Part shown: positions 53,777 through 61,877 of the stretch, in pieces | Numbering within the stretch: position 1 is the stretch's first letter | Layout of the letters: each line of letters opens with the position of its first letter | Assembly: GCA_963668245.2 (NCBI GenBank) | Contig: OY764195.2 | Location: 2,852,001-2,916,000 of the forward strand | DNA length: 64,000 nucleotides | Direction: 5' to 3' | Source: Anoxybacterium sp963668245 | Lineage (GTDB): Bacteria; Bacillota; Clostridia; Peptostreptococcales; Anaerovoracaceae | Made by a program: the position numbers and the translations under genes | The notes under the pieces: generated by a model | Told to the model about the DNA's origin: nothing | Databases searched by the model: none | Seen by the model: only the letters and a program-made list of their open reading frames with translations

Positions 53777-53908
53777 CTACTGTTTTCTACTTCCTATACG
53801 ATGAAACGCCGTCCTTTTTACTGGACGGCGTTTCATGTAATACGTTATTTTGGGGCTTGAAGGTTCTCTAAGAAACTGATTTAGTTTGGTAGTTCTGTTT
53901 TTCTTCAT
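53777..53908 (-). CDS. 43-residue basic peptide between relaxase and Toprim genes
   Basis: A short frame from ATG 53908 (GGAG 8 nt upstream) to TAG at 53779-53777, just before the Toprim ribosome site. It is very basic (NRTTKLNQFL, MKRRPVKRTAFHRIGSRKQ). A 14-bp perfect hairpin at 53801-53836 lies inside the coding part. It may be a real small protein or a leader peptide controlling the Toprim gene. Confidence 0.45.
   Translation of the reverse strand: MKKNRTTKLNQFLREPSSPKITYYMKRRPVKRTAFHRIGSRKQ
53801..53836. promoter_or_regulatory. 14-bp perfect hairpin inside leader of Toprim gene
   Basis: ATGAAACGCCGTCC (53801-53814) pairs perfectly with GGACGGCGTTTCAT (53823-53836) over an 8-nt loop. Neither strand has a T-run after it, so it is not a standard terminator. 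It could be an RNA processing or attenuation hairpin or a protein-binding palindrome. Confidence 0.65.
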
Positions 53909-53972
53909 TTGCTTATCTCCTCGTATTTTATAAATAAAGCAGTTCTTGACTAATTTCCGTAAGGATAAATTT

Positions 53973-56657
53973 TTAAATCAACATTTCTTGATCCTTGTCA
54001 TTTCTCTTATGCCCTTGAGCCACCTTCTTTTCCTTCAATTTTCTGAGTAACTTACTATCAACCTTCATGACACCAGAGTTTCTATATGGCAAACAGCTTT
54101 CTTCAAAAATTTTGCCCATCTGATGAAGTAGCCTTGCAATACAATGTGAAACTGATGGACCATTAAACTTATCAATGTTATCAAGAAAGAATTTCGCATA
54201 TTCATTTCCTTGCTCTGCAGATTGAGTAAGCCACTTCACTGCAAGCTCTCTATCTCTCGATACATCTTTACCAAGTAGATATGTCTTACCCAAAAGATAC
54301 TGTGCAAACTGATTGCCCTGCTCACTAGAAGCGGTGAGATATTGAACTGCTTGATCTGTGTCTTTCGTAATCTCCTTTCCCAGCAAGAAAAGCTTTCCAA
54401 GCTGATAACTTGCCCACTCGTTATTTTCTTCCGCTGACATCGTCAAATAACGAATGGCCTGGCCTATATTTTTTGATACTACTTTCCCATCAAGAAAAAG
54501 CTTCCCCAGTAGATATGTCGCTAAGGATTTTATACTTTTGAGCCCACTAACATCATCACCATTCGCTACCGATTGCAGAAACTCGATTGCCTTCTGGAGT
54601 TCTTCTGGTTTCGGATTCTCTTCCTTCAGAATTAATTTTGCCAAAGCAAATCCTGAAAAAATGTTGCCAAGCTTTTCTGACTTTGCATAATGCTCTTTGG
54701 CTCTTGGTATATCCTTATCTGTACCTATTCCGTTTTGAAGCATCCAACCTAAGCGATATTGGATTTTATCGTCATGACTCGATTTCTCTAATAGTTCAAA
54801 CCCTTGAAATGCTTTTTTGAAATGTTGTTCCGATTTTGATTCATCTTTATCCGTGCCAATGCCATCCCTAAACATCTTTGCCACTTCAAAATCTGCATAA
54901 GGAAATCCTTGTTTTGCCGATTTCAGATATAGTTCAAAGGCTTTATCCATATCTTGTCCTACCCCTAGACCACGATGGTACAAAGCGCCAAGGGAATACT
55001 GAGCATATTTGTATTTCTTCTCTGCTGATAGTTCAAACCATTCTGATGCCTTTTGATAATCTTGTTCGGTTCCAAGCCCTGATGCAACCATTTTACCTAT
55101 ACGGTATTCAGTATATTTCCATGGCTTTTGAAATTCCACTTCATTAAAACCTGCAAGGGCTTTTACATAGTATTCATGAGCAACCTCTAGATTTTTATCA
55201 ATACCAAGACCACTCGAGTAAATTCGACCTAAGTCATACACTGCAAGGATATTTCCCTTTTGTGCTTCTGCTATGAGCCTTATTAATGCTTCGCTAAAAT
55301 CTTGTTGCACCTCATCCGTTCCAAACAGAAACTCACGAGCTATCTTATATTCGTCAGTCCATTTCACATAAACATTTTCAGCATCACCATTCCAACCATC
55401 GATGGCATCACTATCGACTTGTTCAAAATCAAATTCATTTGTTCCTTCAGTAGAAATAGAGACCGTGTTTTCTGAAGTATCATCAAGAAACATACCTGTA
55501 TCCACATCTGTAAGGTCATTGTAATCAACTAAATCAATCGAAAATTGTTCAGCCTCTGCAATAATCATATTCTTGATCGACTTGAATTCCTTTTGCTGTG
55601 AAAGTGGAAGCTGCTCTGGAAGTTCATCCATATAACTATGGAGCACTTCTTCTCGCATCGCATACCATAATTCATAAGCCTTCGCCACAATAGGTTCCTT
55701 CGAAAGTTCATCTACAAGTTCGTCAACAATTGCTTTTAAATTAGGCACAAGATAACCATAGACTTTTTTGCCTGTCGTAGATTTAAGTCTTTCTGATAAA
55801 TGCAAAAAGAGTTCTTCAATCTTTGGATTCTCCACTGTACCTGATTTCATTTCTTGAATGAGCTTTAGCAACACATCATGACTCTCATTTTTAAGTTGAT
55901 CTCTTCTTTGTGTCTGCTGTTCATAGATTTCTTGCATCTCATTTTTAAAGATGTATTTCACAAGCCCAGACTTCATCTTCTCGATTCCTTTTTTCGTCAG
56001 ATAACCTTCCGAAGGATTTGTCGAGTAACATACCATGTGAACATGAGGATGATGGCTCTCATTATGAAACGCTGCATACCATCTGAAATTCTGAATCGGA
56101 ATTTTCATCGCCTCAGCGATCTCTGGAGCAGAATAAGAAAGCATATTATGCCAAGACTCAGCATTATCAAAACCTGTACGTATGGCATCCGTTCTTCGCA
56201 GTGAAATAATTGGGATCCACACGTTGCCCGAATGATTGGCAACCTCTTCTGCGGTCCTACTCAGGACAATTTTATCATCACCCCCTGTGAATAAACCATG
56301 AGCGCCCATCCGCTGTACCCTTGGGCGATCAGCAATATAGTCAACGTAGTTTTTTCGCTGTCCTATCTTATCGAGGTTCTGTTCTAATGCAAATGAAATA
56401 AATTCTGATGCATTTTCAACCGTTTTGTTTTCAATGTAATCTTCATATTCAAATAACTTCATGGCTTCTGGGAATTCTTTTATGATCTGCTGAATCAAGT
56501 TTTCTTGTTTCAAAGTACACGGAAGATTAGCCTTAATTTTCGATAATTTCTCAACACCATTTCTGGTTGCCATGTAAGTCACAAGATTTGAAAGATGAGC
56601 AGATGTCTTTTCACCACCGCCTTTTAGATATGGACATTTCAATATGATTCTTGTCAT
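53973..56657 (-). CDS. Mob-type relaxase with Sel1-like repeats
   Basis: 894 residues. The N-terminal relaxase domain (about 1-300) carries the metal-binding triad segment HNESHHPHVHMVCYS near residue 200, as in MobP-type relaxases, which nick oriT and stay bound to the 5' end. From about 440 to 830 run some ten Sel1-like repeats (for example AVYDLGRIYSSGLGIDKN, AQYSLGALYHRGLGVGQD, ASYQLGKLFLLGKEITKD), likely protein-binding. The lysine-rich C-terminus ends KEKKVAQGHKRNDKDQEML. GGGAAGGTGAG precedes the ATG. It lies 21 nt after the RHH accessory gene, with the candidate oriT just beyond. Confidence 0.9.
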   Translation of the reverse strand: MTRIILKCPYLKGGGEKTSAHLSNLVTYMATRNGVEKLSKIKANLPCTLKQENLIQQIIKEFPEAMKLFEYEDYIENKTVENASEFISFALEQNLDKIGQRKNYVDYIADRPRVQRMGAHGLFTGGDDKIVLSRTAEEVANHSGNVWIPIISLRRTDAIRTGFDNAESWHNMLSYSAPEIAEAMKIPIQNFRWYAAFHNESHHPHVHMVCYSTNPSEGYLTKKGIEKMKSGLVKYIFKNEMQEIYEQQTQRRDQLKNESHDVLLKLIQEMKSGTVENPKIEELFLHLSERLKSTTGKKVYGYLVPNLKAIVDELVDELSKEPIVAKAYELWYAMREEVLHSYMDELPEQLPLSQQKEFKSIKNMIIAEAEQFSIDLVDYNDLTDVDTGMFLDDTSENTVSISTEGTNEFDFEQVDSDAIDGWNGDAENVYVKWTDEYKIAREFLFGTDEVQQDFSEALIRLIAEAQKGNILAVYDLGRIYSSGLGIDKNLEVAHEYYVKALAGFNEVEFQKPWKYTEYRIGKMVASGLGTEQDYQKASEWFELSAEKKYKYAQYSLGALYHRGLGVGQDMDKAFELYLKSAKQGFPYADFEVAKMFRDGIGTDKDESKSEQHFKKAFQGFELLEKSSHDDKIQYRLGWMLQNGIGTDKDIPRAKEHYAKSEKLGNIFSGFALAKLILKEENPKPEELQKAIEFLQSVANGDDVSGLKSIKSLATYLLGKLFLDGKVVSKNIGQAIRYLTMSAEENNEWASYQLGKLFLLGKEITKDTDQAVQYLTASSEQGNQFAQYLLGKTYLLGKDVSRDRELAVKWLTQSAEQGNEYAKFFLDNIDKFNGPSVSHCIARLLHQMGKIFEESCLPYRNSGVMKVDSKLLRKLKEKKVAQGHKRNDKDQEMLI

Positions 56658-56678
56658 AGCTCACCTTCCCTTCAAACG

Positions 56679-57101
56679 TTATTCTTCAATGCCTTGCTGA
56701 AACTTCACCGCTTCTTCCATACTGATTTTTCCTCTCGTCCTTTTCACTTCATTGACACATCGACCACGGAGTTTTCTCAGATCTTCATCACTGATTTCAA
56801 GTCCAGCTGCAAGGATATTCATCATCATAGACATCTCAACTGACAAACGAAATAGATTGCTAGAGTGCCTGCTTTCTGTTTCTCTCAGCAGTCCCTGAAT
56901 TGCTGATACTATAACCTTCGACAAAAATTCCGTTGAGTCTTCCCCACTAAGATACCCCATGTAAAACTGCAAGGATTTTTCAATAAACTCACTTCGGTTC
57001 TTTGCATTTCCTTTTTCTAGCATGGTATCCATGCGATTCATTGTCTCAGGATAAAGCCAGACAGCAGTTCTGTTCTTGGCCATATTCTGTAATTGGCTCA
57101 A
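56679..57101 (-). CDS. Ribbon-helix-helix relaxosome accessory protein
   Basis: 140 residues. The N-terminal ribbon-helix-helix is RTAVWLYPETMNRMDTMLEKGNAKNRSEFIEKSLQFYMGYL (about 10-50), a DNA-binding fold typical of MobC-like accessory proteins. The C-terminal part is helical (NILAAGLEISDEDLRKLRGRCVNEVKR). GGAGGTGATACA leads to TTG 57101, which I take as the start; the ATG six codons on lacks a ribosome site. It precedes the relaxase gene by 21 nt and is preceded by direct repeats likely bound by it at oriT. Confidence 0.8.
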   Translation of the reverse strand: MSQLQNMAKNRTAVWLYPETMNRMDTMLEKGNAKNRSEFIEKSLQFYMGYLSGEDSTEFLSKVIVSAIQGLLRETESRHSSNLFRLSVEMSMMMNILAAGLEISDEDLRKLRGRCVNEVKRTRGKISMEEAVKFQQGIEE

Positions 57102-57146
57102 ATGTATCACCTCCAAATTGCTTTTTTTGCTCCCGTTCACCTTACA

Positions 57147-57479
57147 GACCACCTAGTAAAGCTTGAATTTTGGGCATTTCACGATTACTTGACCACCTAT
57201 TTGTCTCAATTTTGATTTTCTGACCACCTATCGTAAATCCTTGAACGCTCGGCACTGCCGGGCGATGTGGGCGAGAGGGGTCGCTTGCCGACCACCTCTC
57301 TTTATCCCGCACCAGAATAATAATTAAAATCAGGCACGATTAACCCCTAATTTCGACTTTAGTATCCGATCACACGGCAGATTTTATTTTGCCAAACTCG
57401 GCTCAAATTTCGCTCAAATCTTTGCATGGGGTAGTGTTACTCCACTCTATGCTAAATAATCGCACACAGGGGCAAATAA
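57147..57479. other. Candidate oriT: GACCACCT repeats and hairpins upstream of relaxase operon
   Basis: Four copies of GACCACCT occur at 57147, 57191, 57222 and 57290, the first three extended to GACCACCTA. A GGTCG/CGACC hairpin (57279-57293) overlaps the last copy. GGGTAGTGTTACTCC lies near 57430-57444 and contains TAGTGTTA, reminiscent of pMV158-type nick regions. No gene is visible in 57153-57499. GC-rich islands, repeats and the position ahead of RHH and relaxase genes fit an origin of transfer. The nick site itself is not proven. Confidence 0.5.
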
Positions 57480-57499
57480 CGGCTCAAAAACCCGATTAA

Positions 57500-57760
57500 C
57501 TACTGCCCTTCATGAGATGTTGGAATGGATCTCGGCTGAGTAGCTGTTTTAATCACTTTTTTTGTCTTCTCTGGTGCGATTTCATCCTCTTCTCGCTCGT
57601 CAATGTACTCTCTTACATTGGCTGGCACGTATTTCTCATAAAGCTTCTGTAGCTGATCTGCCATCTCTGCCTGCAAATCGGCCTCCTTTTTCTCCATATA
57701 CTTCTTAATAGCTCTCAGTTTTTCAGCTTCAAGGCTGATTGCAATGGTTTCTTTTTTCAT
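57500..57760 (-). CDS. DUF6103-like small protein
   Basis: 86 residues, helical and charged: ETIAISLEAEKLRAIKKYMEKKEADLQAEMADQLQKLYEKYVPANVREYIDERE. This is the DUF6103 pattern of conjugative elements. GGAGG lies 9 nt before ATG 57760, ruling out a longer frame from 57805. It is clearly related to the next gene upstream (VPAATRRYLDR in place of VPANVREYIDE), so the two are tandem duplicates. Role unknown; possibly a DNA-binding or relaxosome helper. Confidence 0.75.
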   Translation of the reverse strand: MKKETIAISLEAEKLRAIKKYMEKKEADLQAEMADQLQKLYEKYVPANVREYIDEREEDEIAPEKTKKVIKTATQPRSIPTSHEGQ

Positions 57761-57823
57761 AATCGTCATCCTCCAAATATGATTTTTCATAGCTTTAATG
57801 CACAATGTTACGATGAGAAAAGC

Positions 57824-58222
57824 CTACATCGACATGCTCATCCCTTGTGATTGTTCTTCACCTTGCTCCTGATTTTCATTAGCACTCTCGGATTCAACCA
57901 ATTGATTTACTTCTACAGTCTCCTCATTTTGTTCTCTGGCATTACGTCTTCTGCCACGTGTCGAAGGCGTTGGTGCGATTATTTCTTGCGGTTGTTCCTC
58001 TGCTTCAACCCTGACTTCAGTTTGCAGACCTTCCGCAGGATCGTTTCGATCAAGGTATCTTCTTGTCGCTGCAGGTACATATTTTTCATAAATACTTTTG
58101 ATATGACCCTGCAATTCTTTTTCAACAGTGGTATCCTTTTCGTCCATATAGAACTTGAGCGCCTCCAACTTTTCTTTTGGAAAGCTGACCTGAAGAGTTG
58201 TTTTTTCTGTTGTTATGCTCAT
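57824..58222 (-). CDS. DUF6103-like protein with acidic tail
   Basis: 132 residues. The first 65 (TLQVSFPKEKLEALKFYMDEKDTTVEKELQGHIKSIYEKYVPAATRRYLD) match the DUF6103-like neighbour downstream. The rest is a low-complexity, acidic and glutamine-rich tail ending GMSMSM. The same methionine-rich ending occurs in the amidoligase (SMSMGM) and the protein at 58626 (QNMGM), an odd shared tail in this operon. AGGAGGAG lies before the ATG. Confidence 0.72.
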   Translation of the reverse strand: MSITTEKTTLQVSFPKEKLEALKFYMDEKDTTVEKELQGHIKSIYEKYVPAATRRYLDRNDPAEGLQTEVRVEAEEQPQEIIAPTPSTRGRRRNAREQNEETVEVNQLVESESANENQEQGEEQSQGMSMSM

Positions 58223-58234
58223 GATTTGCTCCTC

Positions 58235-58615
58235 CTAATAGTTGAAACTAGTAACGATCATTCTCGGCTGAGCCTCTGGCTCATCACCGGTAAATACCGG
58301 GGCATCCTTAAATTCACTGGCGAACACCTCCATCTGCTCATCTGTTAATGAAATAAACTCACCATCATCGCTATCGCCACAAATGAAAAAAGGACCGGCA
58401 ATAATGTCATTACCAATCCTTCGATTCAGCTCCATTCCATTCAATTTTCCTTCTTCATTCACTACGGCAATGCAATTGTTATTAAGATAAACACATTCAA
58501 ACATGCCCTCTACTTCAGCTTGAATCCCTTCAAGGTCATTGACCATTTCTTTTTCATATGGCATTTTCCCGGGTTCAATTTTCAGTACCTTAATCATATT
58601 TTCGTTTTTCATCAT
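58235..58615 (-). CDS. DUF3846 domain protein
   Basis: 126 residues. The DUF3846 pattern is MIKVLKIEPGKMPYEKEMVNDLEGIQAEVEG...VYLNNNCIAVVNEEGKLNGMELNRRIGNDIIAGPFFICGD. The family is widespread in conjugative elements and phages of Firmicutes; biochemical role unknown. GGAGG lies before tandem ATG codons. It is 10 nt after the gene at 58626 and 12 nt before the DUF6103-like gene, so it belongs to the same operon. Confidence 0.85.
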   Translation of the reverse strand: MMKNENMIKVLKIEPGKMPYEKEMVNDLEGIQAEVEGMFECVYLNNNCIAVVNEEGKLNGMELNRRIGNDIIAGPFFICGDSDDGEFISLTDEQMEVFASEFKDAPVFTGDEPEAQPRMIVTSFNY

Positions 58616-58625
58616 CGTGTCCTCC

Positions 58626-59201
58626 TTACATTCCCATGTTTTGTTCCAGCTCAGATGGATTGATATTTTTGCAGAAGTCGAGGTAAAGCGTCATATCAAG
58701 GCAATCCTCCTCCAAGTTAATTTCCACAATTTCTTCTCTGCCCTGAAGCTCGTTCACAAGTAAAGTCCCAATTCCGTTATTCGGTTTCACATTAAGATTG
58801 TGCTGTTCAGCGATTTCATCAAAGTACACAATCCAACTACCATTCGATGTATTTTCGGCAGCCTCCTGAAAGATTTGATCTGCTACTTGAGAGATTTGCT
58901 GATCAATATATGTCTTGATGTTTGGCATGAAGCTGATGTATCTTGCGTAGTTATAGCCGCTGCTATCAATCAAAATCCCGTCACCACTTTCTTCATTCAG
59001 TGCAAGCAGACAGTGGGTTTGTCCAGATGGGTCTGTGAACATATCTTCTTTTTTATCTGAAATAAAGGACCTATCCCTTAGTAATCCTTTTGAAAGCTCA
59101 TCATATTCACTCTGGTTCATCAGCTGTATAGCTTCAATCACACATGGCTGTGTTTCTAGTTCACTTACTTTTCTAAAAAATATAGCATTTGTTTTTAGCA
59201 T
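58626..59201 (-). CDS. ICE accessory protein, DUF6329-like
   Basis: 191 residues, acidic. The first part resembles ICE accessory proteins annotated DUF6329 (FRKVSELETQPCVIEAIQLMNQSEYDELSKGLLRDRSFISD). The second half has GSWIVYFDEIAEQHNLNVKPNN and ends in a short methionine-containing tail. No catalytic motif or membrane segment is seen. GGAG lies close to the ATG. It lies 15 nt after the M23 peptidase gene and 10 nt before the DUF3846 gene. Family assignment is tentative. Confidence 0.6.
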   Translation of the reverse strand: MLKTNAIFFRKVSELETQPCVIEAIQLMNQSEYDELSKGLLRDRSFISDKKEDMFTDPSGQTHCLLALNEESGDGILIDSSGYNYARYISFMPNIKTYIDQQISQVADQIFQEAAENTSNGSWIVYFDEIAEQHNLNVKPNNGIGTLLVNELQGREEIVEINLEEDCLDMTLYLDFCKNINPSELEQNMGM

Positions 59202-59216
59202 TTCTCCACGTCCTTT

Positions 59217-60296
59217 CTAAGGTAAATAATTTCTTGGATTTTGTTTTTCACCGCCCACTCTGATTTCAAAATGTAGATGGTTTCCTGTACTTCTTCCAGT
59301 AGAGCCTACCTTGGCAATCTCTTGACCTACAGTTACGGGTTCTCCCTCACTAACAAGAATTTTCGAGCAATGCCCATACAAAGTGATAACGCCACCGCCA
59401 TGATCAACAACGACATGATAGCCATATCCAGAGGTTGAGTACCTCACCAACATGACAGTACCGCTTAGAGCCGAGTAGACAGGTGTTCCTTCGGGCATCC
59501 CCAAATCTATACCACCATGCCCTCTTTTCTTTTTGGTAAAAGGATCCGCTCGATATCCAAATTCGCTCGTCACAGCACTCCTCCAATTAGCACCGACAGG
59601 CGAACAGAATCCATCCTCACCAATGAAAGGTTCCGTTGAAACTGCAATTCCGTTTATAAAATCGTCAAACTCACTACCGTAAGTAGGCGCAGGTTTTCCG
59701 TACAATATCCGATAATAGATTTCTGTTGCGTTTGCTTTATTTTCACTTGTGACGGTAATGCCCAATTTTTTATCTATATTTTTATAGATGGTAGGCTGGT
59801 CTTTTATTGGAACTGTAACGGTATAAACTTCAGTATGAGTTGTTCCGTCTTCACCAATCGCCGACCTTGTGCGTTCTTCATAAGTTACAAAGCAATCAAC
59901 AAATGTCTTGCTGTTTACCTGGGATGGCTGCTCGGCGCCGAAATACAGAGAATAAAAAATAGCCTTGATTCTTGTTGAATCCAGACTATCTCCACCCTCC
60001 ATATTTGAACTTACCTCTTTGATCGCATCATCAAGAACAGCAAAGCTACTTCGCATATTCTCGATGTGCTCGCGGTACTCTGCCGGCACACTCCCTGCTA
60101 TGGCACCTCCATGAAAGCACAGTTCAAGTGCGGTATTGTTATGATTTGCAGTCCCAGAAAGCATTCCGCAAAGGATAGCGATTAACACAATGATTGGAGA
60201 CAGTATAGCAACTATCGTCCACCCAACACTTTTTCTAATTCTTTCATCACTAAGGGCCATCGCCACAGCTCTAGCCACTAAAACTGGATCCGCCAT
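59217..60296 (-). CDS. M23 metallopeptidase, cell-wall hydrolase of conjugation machinery
   Basis: 359 residues. One membrane segment at about 25-47 anchors it with the rest outside. The middle part (about 60-220) is the CD1108-like region of clostridial mobile elements. The C-terminal LytM/M23 domain (about 240-355) has GYRADPFTKKKRGHGGIDLG (His and Asp zinc ligands), VVVDHGGGVITLYGHC and STGNHLHFEIR (HxH ligand). It cuts peptidoglycan cross-bridges to let the type IV channel through the wall. GGTGGTGA precedes the ATG. Confidence 0.9.
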   Translation of the reverse strand: MADPVLVARAVAMALSDERIRKSVGWTIVAILSPIIVLIAILCGMLSGTANHNNTALELCFHGGAIAGSVPAEYREHIENMRSSFAVLDDAIKEVSSNMEGGDSLDSTRIKAIFYSLYFGAEQPSQVNSKTFVDCFVTYEERTRSAIGEDGTTHTEVYTVTVPIKDQPTIYKNIDKKLGITVTSENKANATEIYYRILYGKPAPTYGSEFDDFINGIAVSTEPFIGEDGFCSPVGANWRSAVTSEFGYRADPFTKKKRGHGGIDLGMPEGTPVYSALSGTVMLVRYSTSGYGYHVVVDHGGGVITLYGHCSKILVSEGEPVTVGQEIAKVGSTGRSTGNHLHFEIRVGGEKQNPRNYLP

Positions 60297-60302
60297 TTTA
60301 TA

Positions 60303-60806
60303 TCACCACCACCCAAGTCCATACATATTATCTTGTTCGTAGTCTTCAACTTGCTCTGATTCCATTCGTTCTTTGGTATACTCGACAGCCTGTTCTAGAA
60401 TTTTCGTATCAAAACCTGAGGCCTGATAGCCTTCTTCAATGGTTTTCAAATAAAAATCAGACGGAATGCCAAGTAGATGTCCTTCTGTCATTACATAGAC
60501 AAAAGCCGACACTGACTCACCATCTACCTCAAGTTCCACAGATTCCTTGTCATAAAATCTCGGATATCCTTCATATCGGTCTAGTGCAATTTCGTCCTTG
60601 GGACCCACAGACCAAATCATTGCCGGAACAGAGCTCCCTTCTTTTGGCTCTATGGTTGCATAAGCACCCGTTTTTGAACCTCTGAATAGCAGTTCGTAAT
60701 CTTTGATTTCAGTTGTCCCCACTGGTTTTGCTGTGGGACAACGTTGTTTCATTTGGGGCAAATTCATATTGCTGCCATAGGCGATATATAGTTTTTCTTT
60801 CTGCAT
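60303..60806 (-). CDS. Gamma-glutamylcyclotransferase-like protein
   Basis: 167 residues. The GGCT fold signature YIAYGSNMNLPQM (about 7-19) forms the substrate loop, and EIALDRYEGYPRFY (about 73-86) contains the catalytic Glu. SVSAFVYVMTEGH is a core strand. Such enzymes release 5-oxoproline from gamma-glutamyl compounds. It lies 9 nt after an amidoligase gene, a pairing described in conjugative elements and thought to attach and remove amide-linked groups on peptides, protein tails or peptidoglycan. GGAGG precedes the ATG. Confidence 0.87.
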   Translation of the reverse strand: MQKEKLYIAYGSNMNLPQMKQRCPTAKPVGTTEIKDYELLFRGSKTGAYATIEPKEGSSVPAMIWSVGPKDEIALDRYEGYPRFYDKESVELEVDGESVSAFVYVMTEGHLLGIPSDFYLKTIEEGYQASGFDTKILEQAVEYTKERMESEQVEDYEQDNMYGLGWW

Positions 60807-60815
60807 TTTTTCCTC

Positions 60816-61865
60816 CTACATTCCCATAGACATAGAAAAAGCAGGAGAATCTTCCTCCTGCTGAATTTCTTCAATGGCTACATATTCCGTTTGATTTATT
60901 ACTGATTCACTAGGTTCAATGAGCTCTTGCTCTTTTTTCTTTCGAAGCCTTTCTTTCTGTGCAATGGCCTGTTCTGGGGACTTCCATGCAATGTTCCCTT
61001 CAAGATGATCTAGCAGATGCTTTCGTGCTGTTTTGAATTCATCTCCGATAAGACCAAGGCGTAGAAGCCAAACACGGAACGTATATTTCTCATTGTCTGA
61101 TACCGTTTTGATAGGACTTGCTGAGCGTTGGTTGTAGGCTTGCGCTGTGATTGCCATACAGAACTGAACATAAGCTTTCGCCTTACCTGCATGAAGAGCT
61201 CCATTAAACGCTCTGAATTCAATTGTCCCCTTTTGAAAGACAGAATGAAGATTAAGGCAGTGATACCTACTATCATGATAATGCTGATAGCTACCATCAT
61301 TCCCCTTGTACCACAGGTTCTGCAGTTGATTTATGGTTTTGGGCTTTTGGCGGTTCATGCTTTCGAGAAACTCTGAATCTATTTTCTTGCAATAGCGCCG
61401 TTCTCTCTGTGAATCCACCTGTAAAGCTCGGTAGACCATATCCTCTTTTGAAGCAATAATGTTCACCAAATTCCTGAGCTGATAAGCTTCAAAGGGTGCT
61501 GCATTGATGTGAATATGAATGCCACAGGATTTATTACTGAAAGCCCCTGCCTCTCTAAGCACTCGAATCATCTCCTGAATCTTTTCAATGTCCTCATACC
61601 TACAAATCGGACTTACCAGTTCAACACTGTAATCTCGGTCGGCAATCTGCTTGCGATTCCCCACTTTTTTCTGACACTGAATGCTGGCATCGCTGACCAG
61701 TTTCCACTTTCGATTTTCATTATCGGCAACAGTATAAGTGCCGTACCCACCCCCCTCATAATCCGTATAGCCGCCAAGATATTCTGAAAGCACCTCGGCA
61801 GCTCTTTGCCTTGTAATGCCTGTCATTTCAATTTCAATTCCGAATTTCTGTTCTCGTAGGTCCAT
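60816..61865 (-). CDS. Amidoligase-family enzyme
   Basis: 349 residues. Its glutamine-synthetase-like amidoligase motifs are FGIEIEMTG (about 8-16), DYSVELVSPIC (about 78-88) and CGIHIHINAAPF (about 115-126). GTIEFRAFNG is also present, so the ATP- and metal-binding residues look complete. It should form amide or peptide bonds using ATP; the substrate is unknown, possibly a conjugation protein tail or peptidoglycan. It pairs with the GGCT gene. The last 60 residues are charged and end SMSMGM. GGCGGTG precedes the ATG, 12 nt after the VirB4 stop. Confidence 0.87.
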   Translation of the reverse strand: MDLREQKFGIEIEMTGITRQRAAEVLSEYLGGYTDYEGGGYGTYTVADNENRKWKLVSDASIQCQKKVGNRKQIADRDYSVELVSPICRYEDIEKIQEMIRVLREAGAFSNKSCGIHIHINAAPFEAYQLRNLVNIIASKEDMVYRALQVDSQRERRYCKKIDSEFLESMNRQKPKTINQLQNLWYKGNDGSYQHYHDSRYHCLNLHSVFQKGTIEFRAFNGALHAGKAKAYVQFCMAITAQAYNQRSASPIKTVSDNEKYTFRVWLLRLGLIGDEFKTARKHLLDHLEGNIAWKSPEQAIAQKERLRKKKEQELIEPSESVINQTEYVAIEEIQQEEDSPAFSMSMGM

Positions 61866-61877
61866 GGTTTCACCGCC

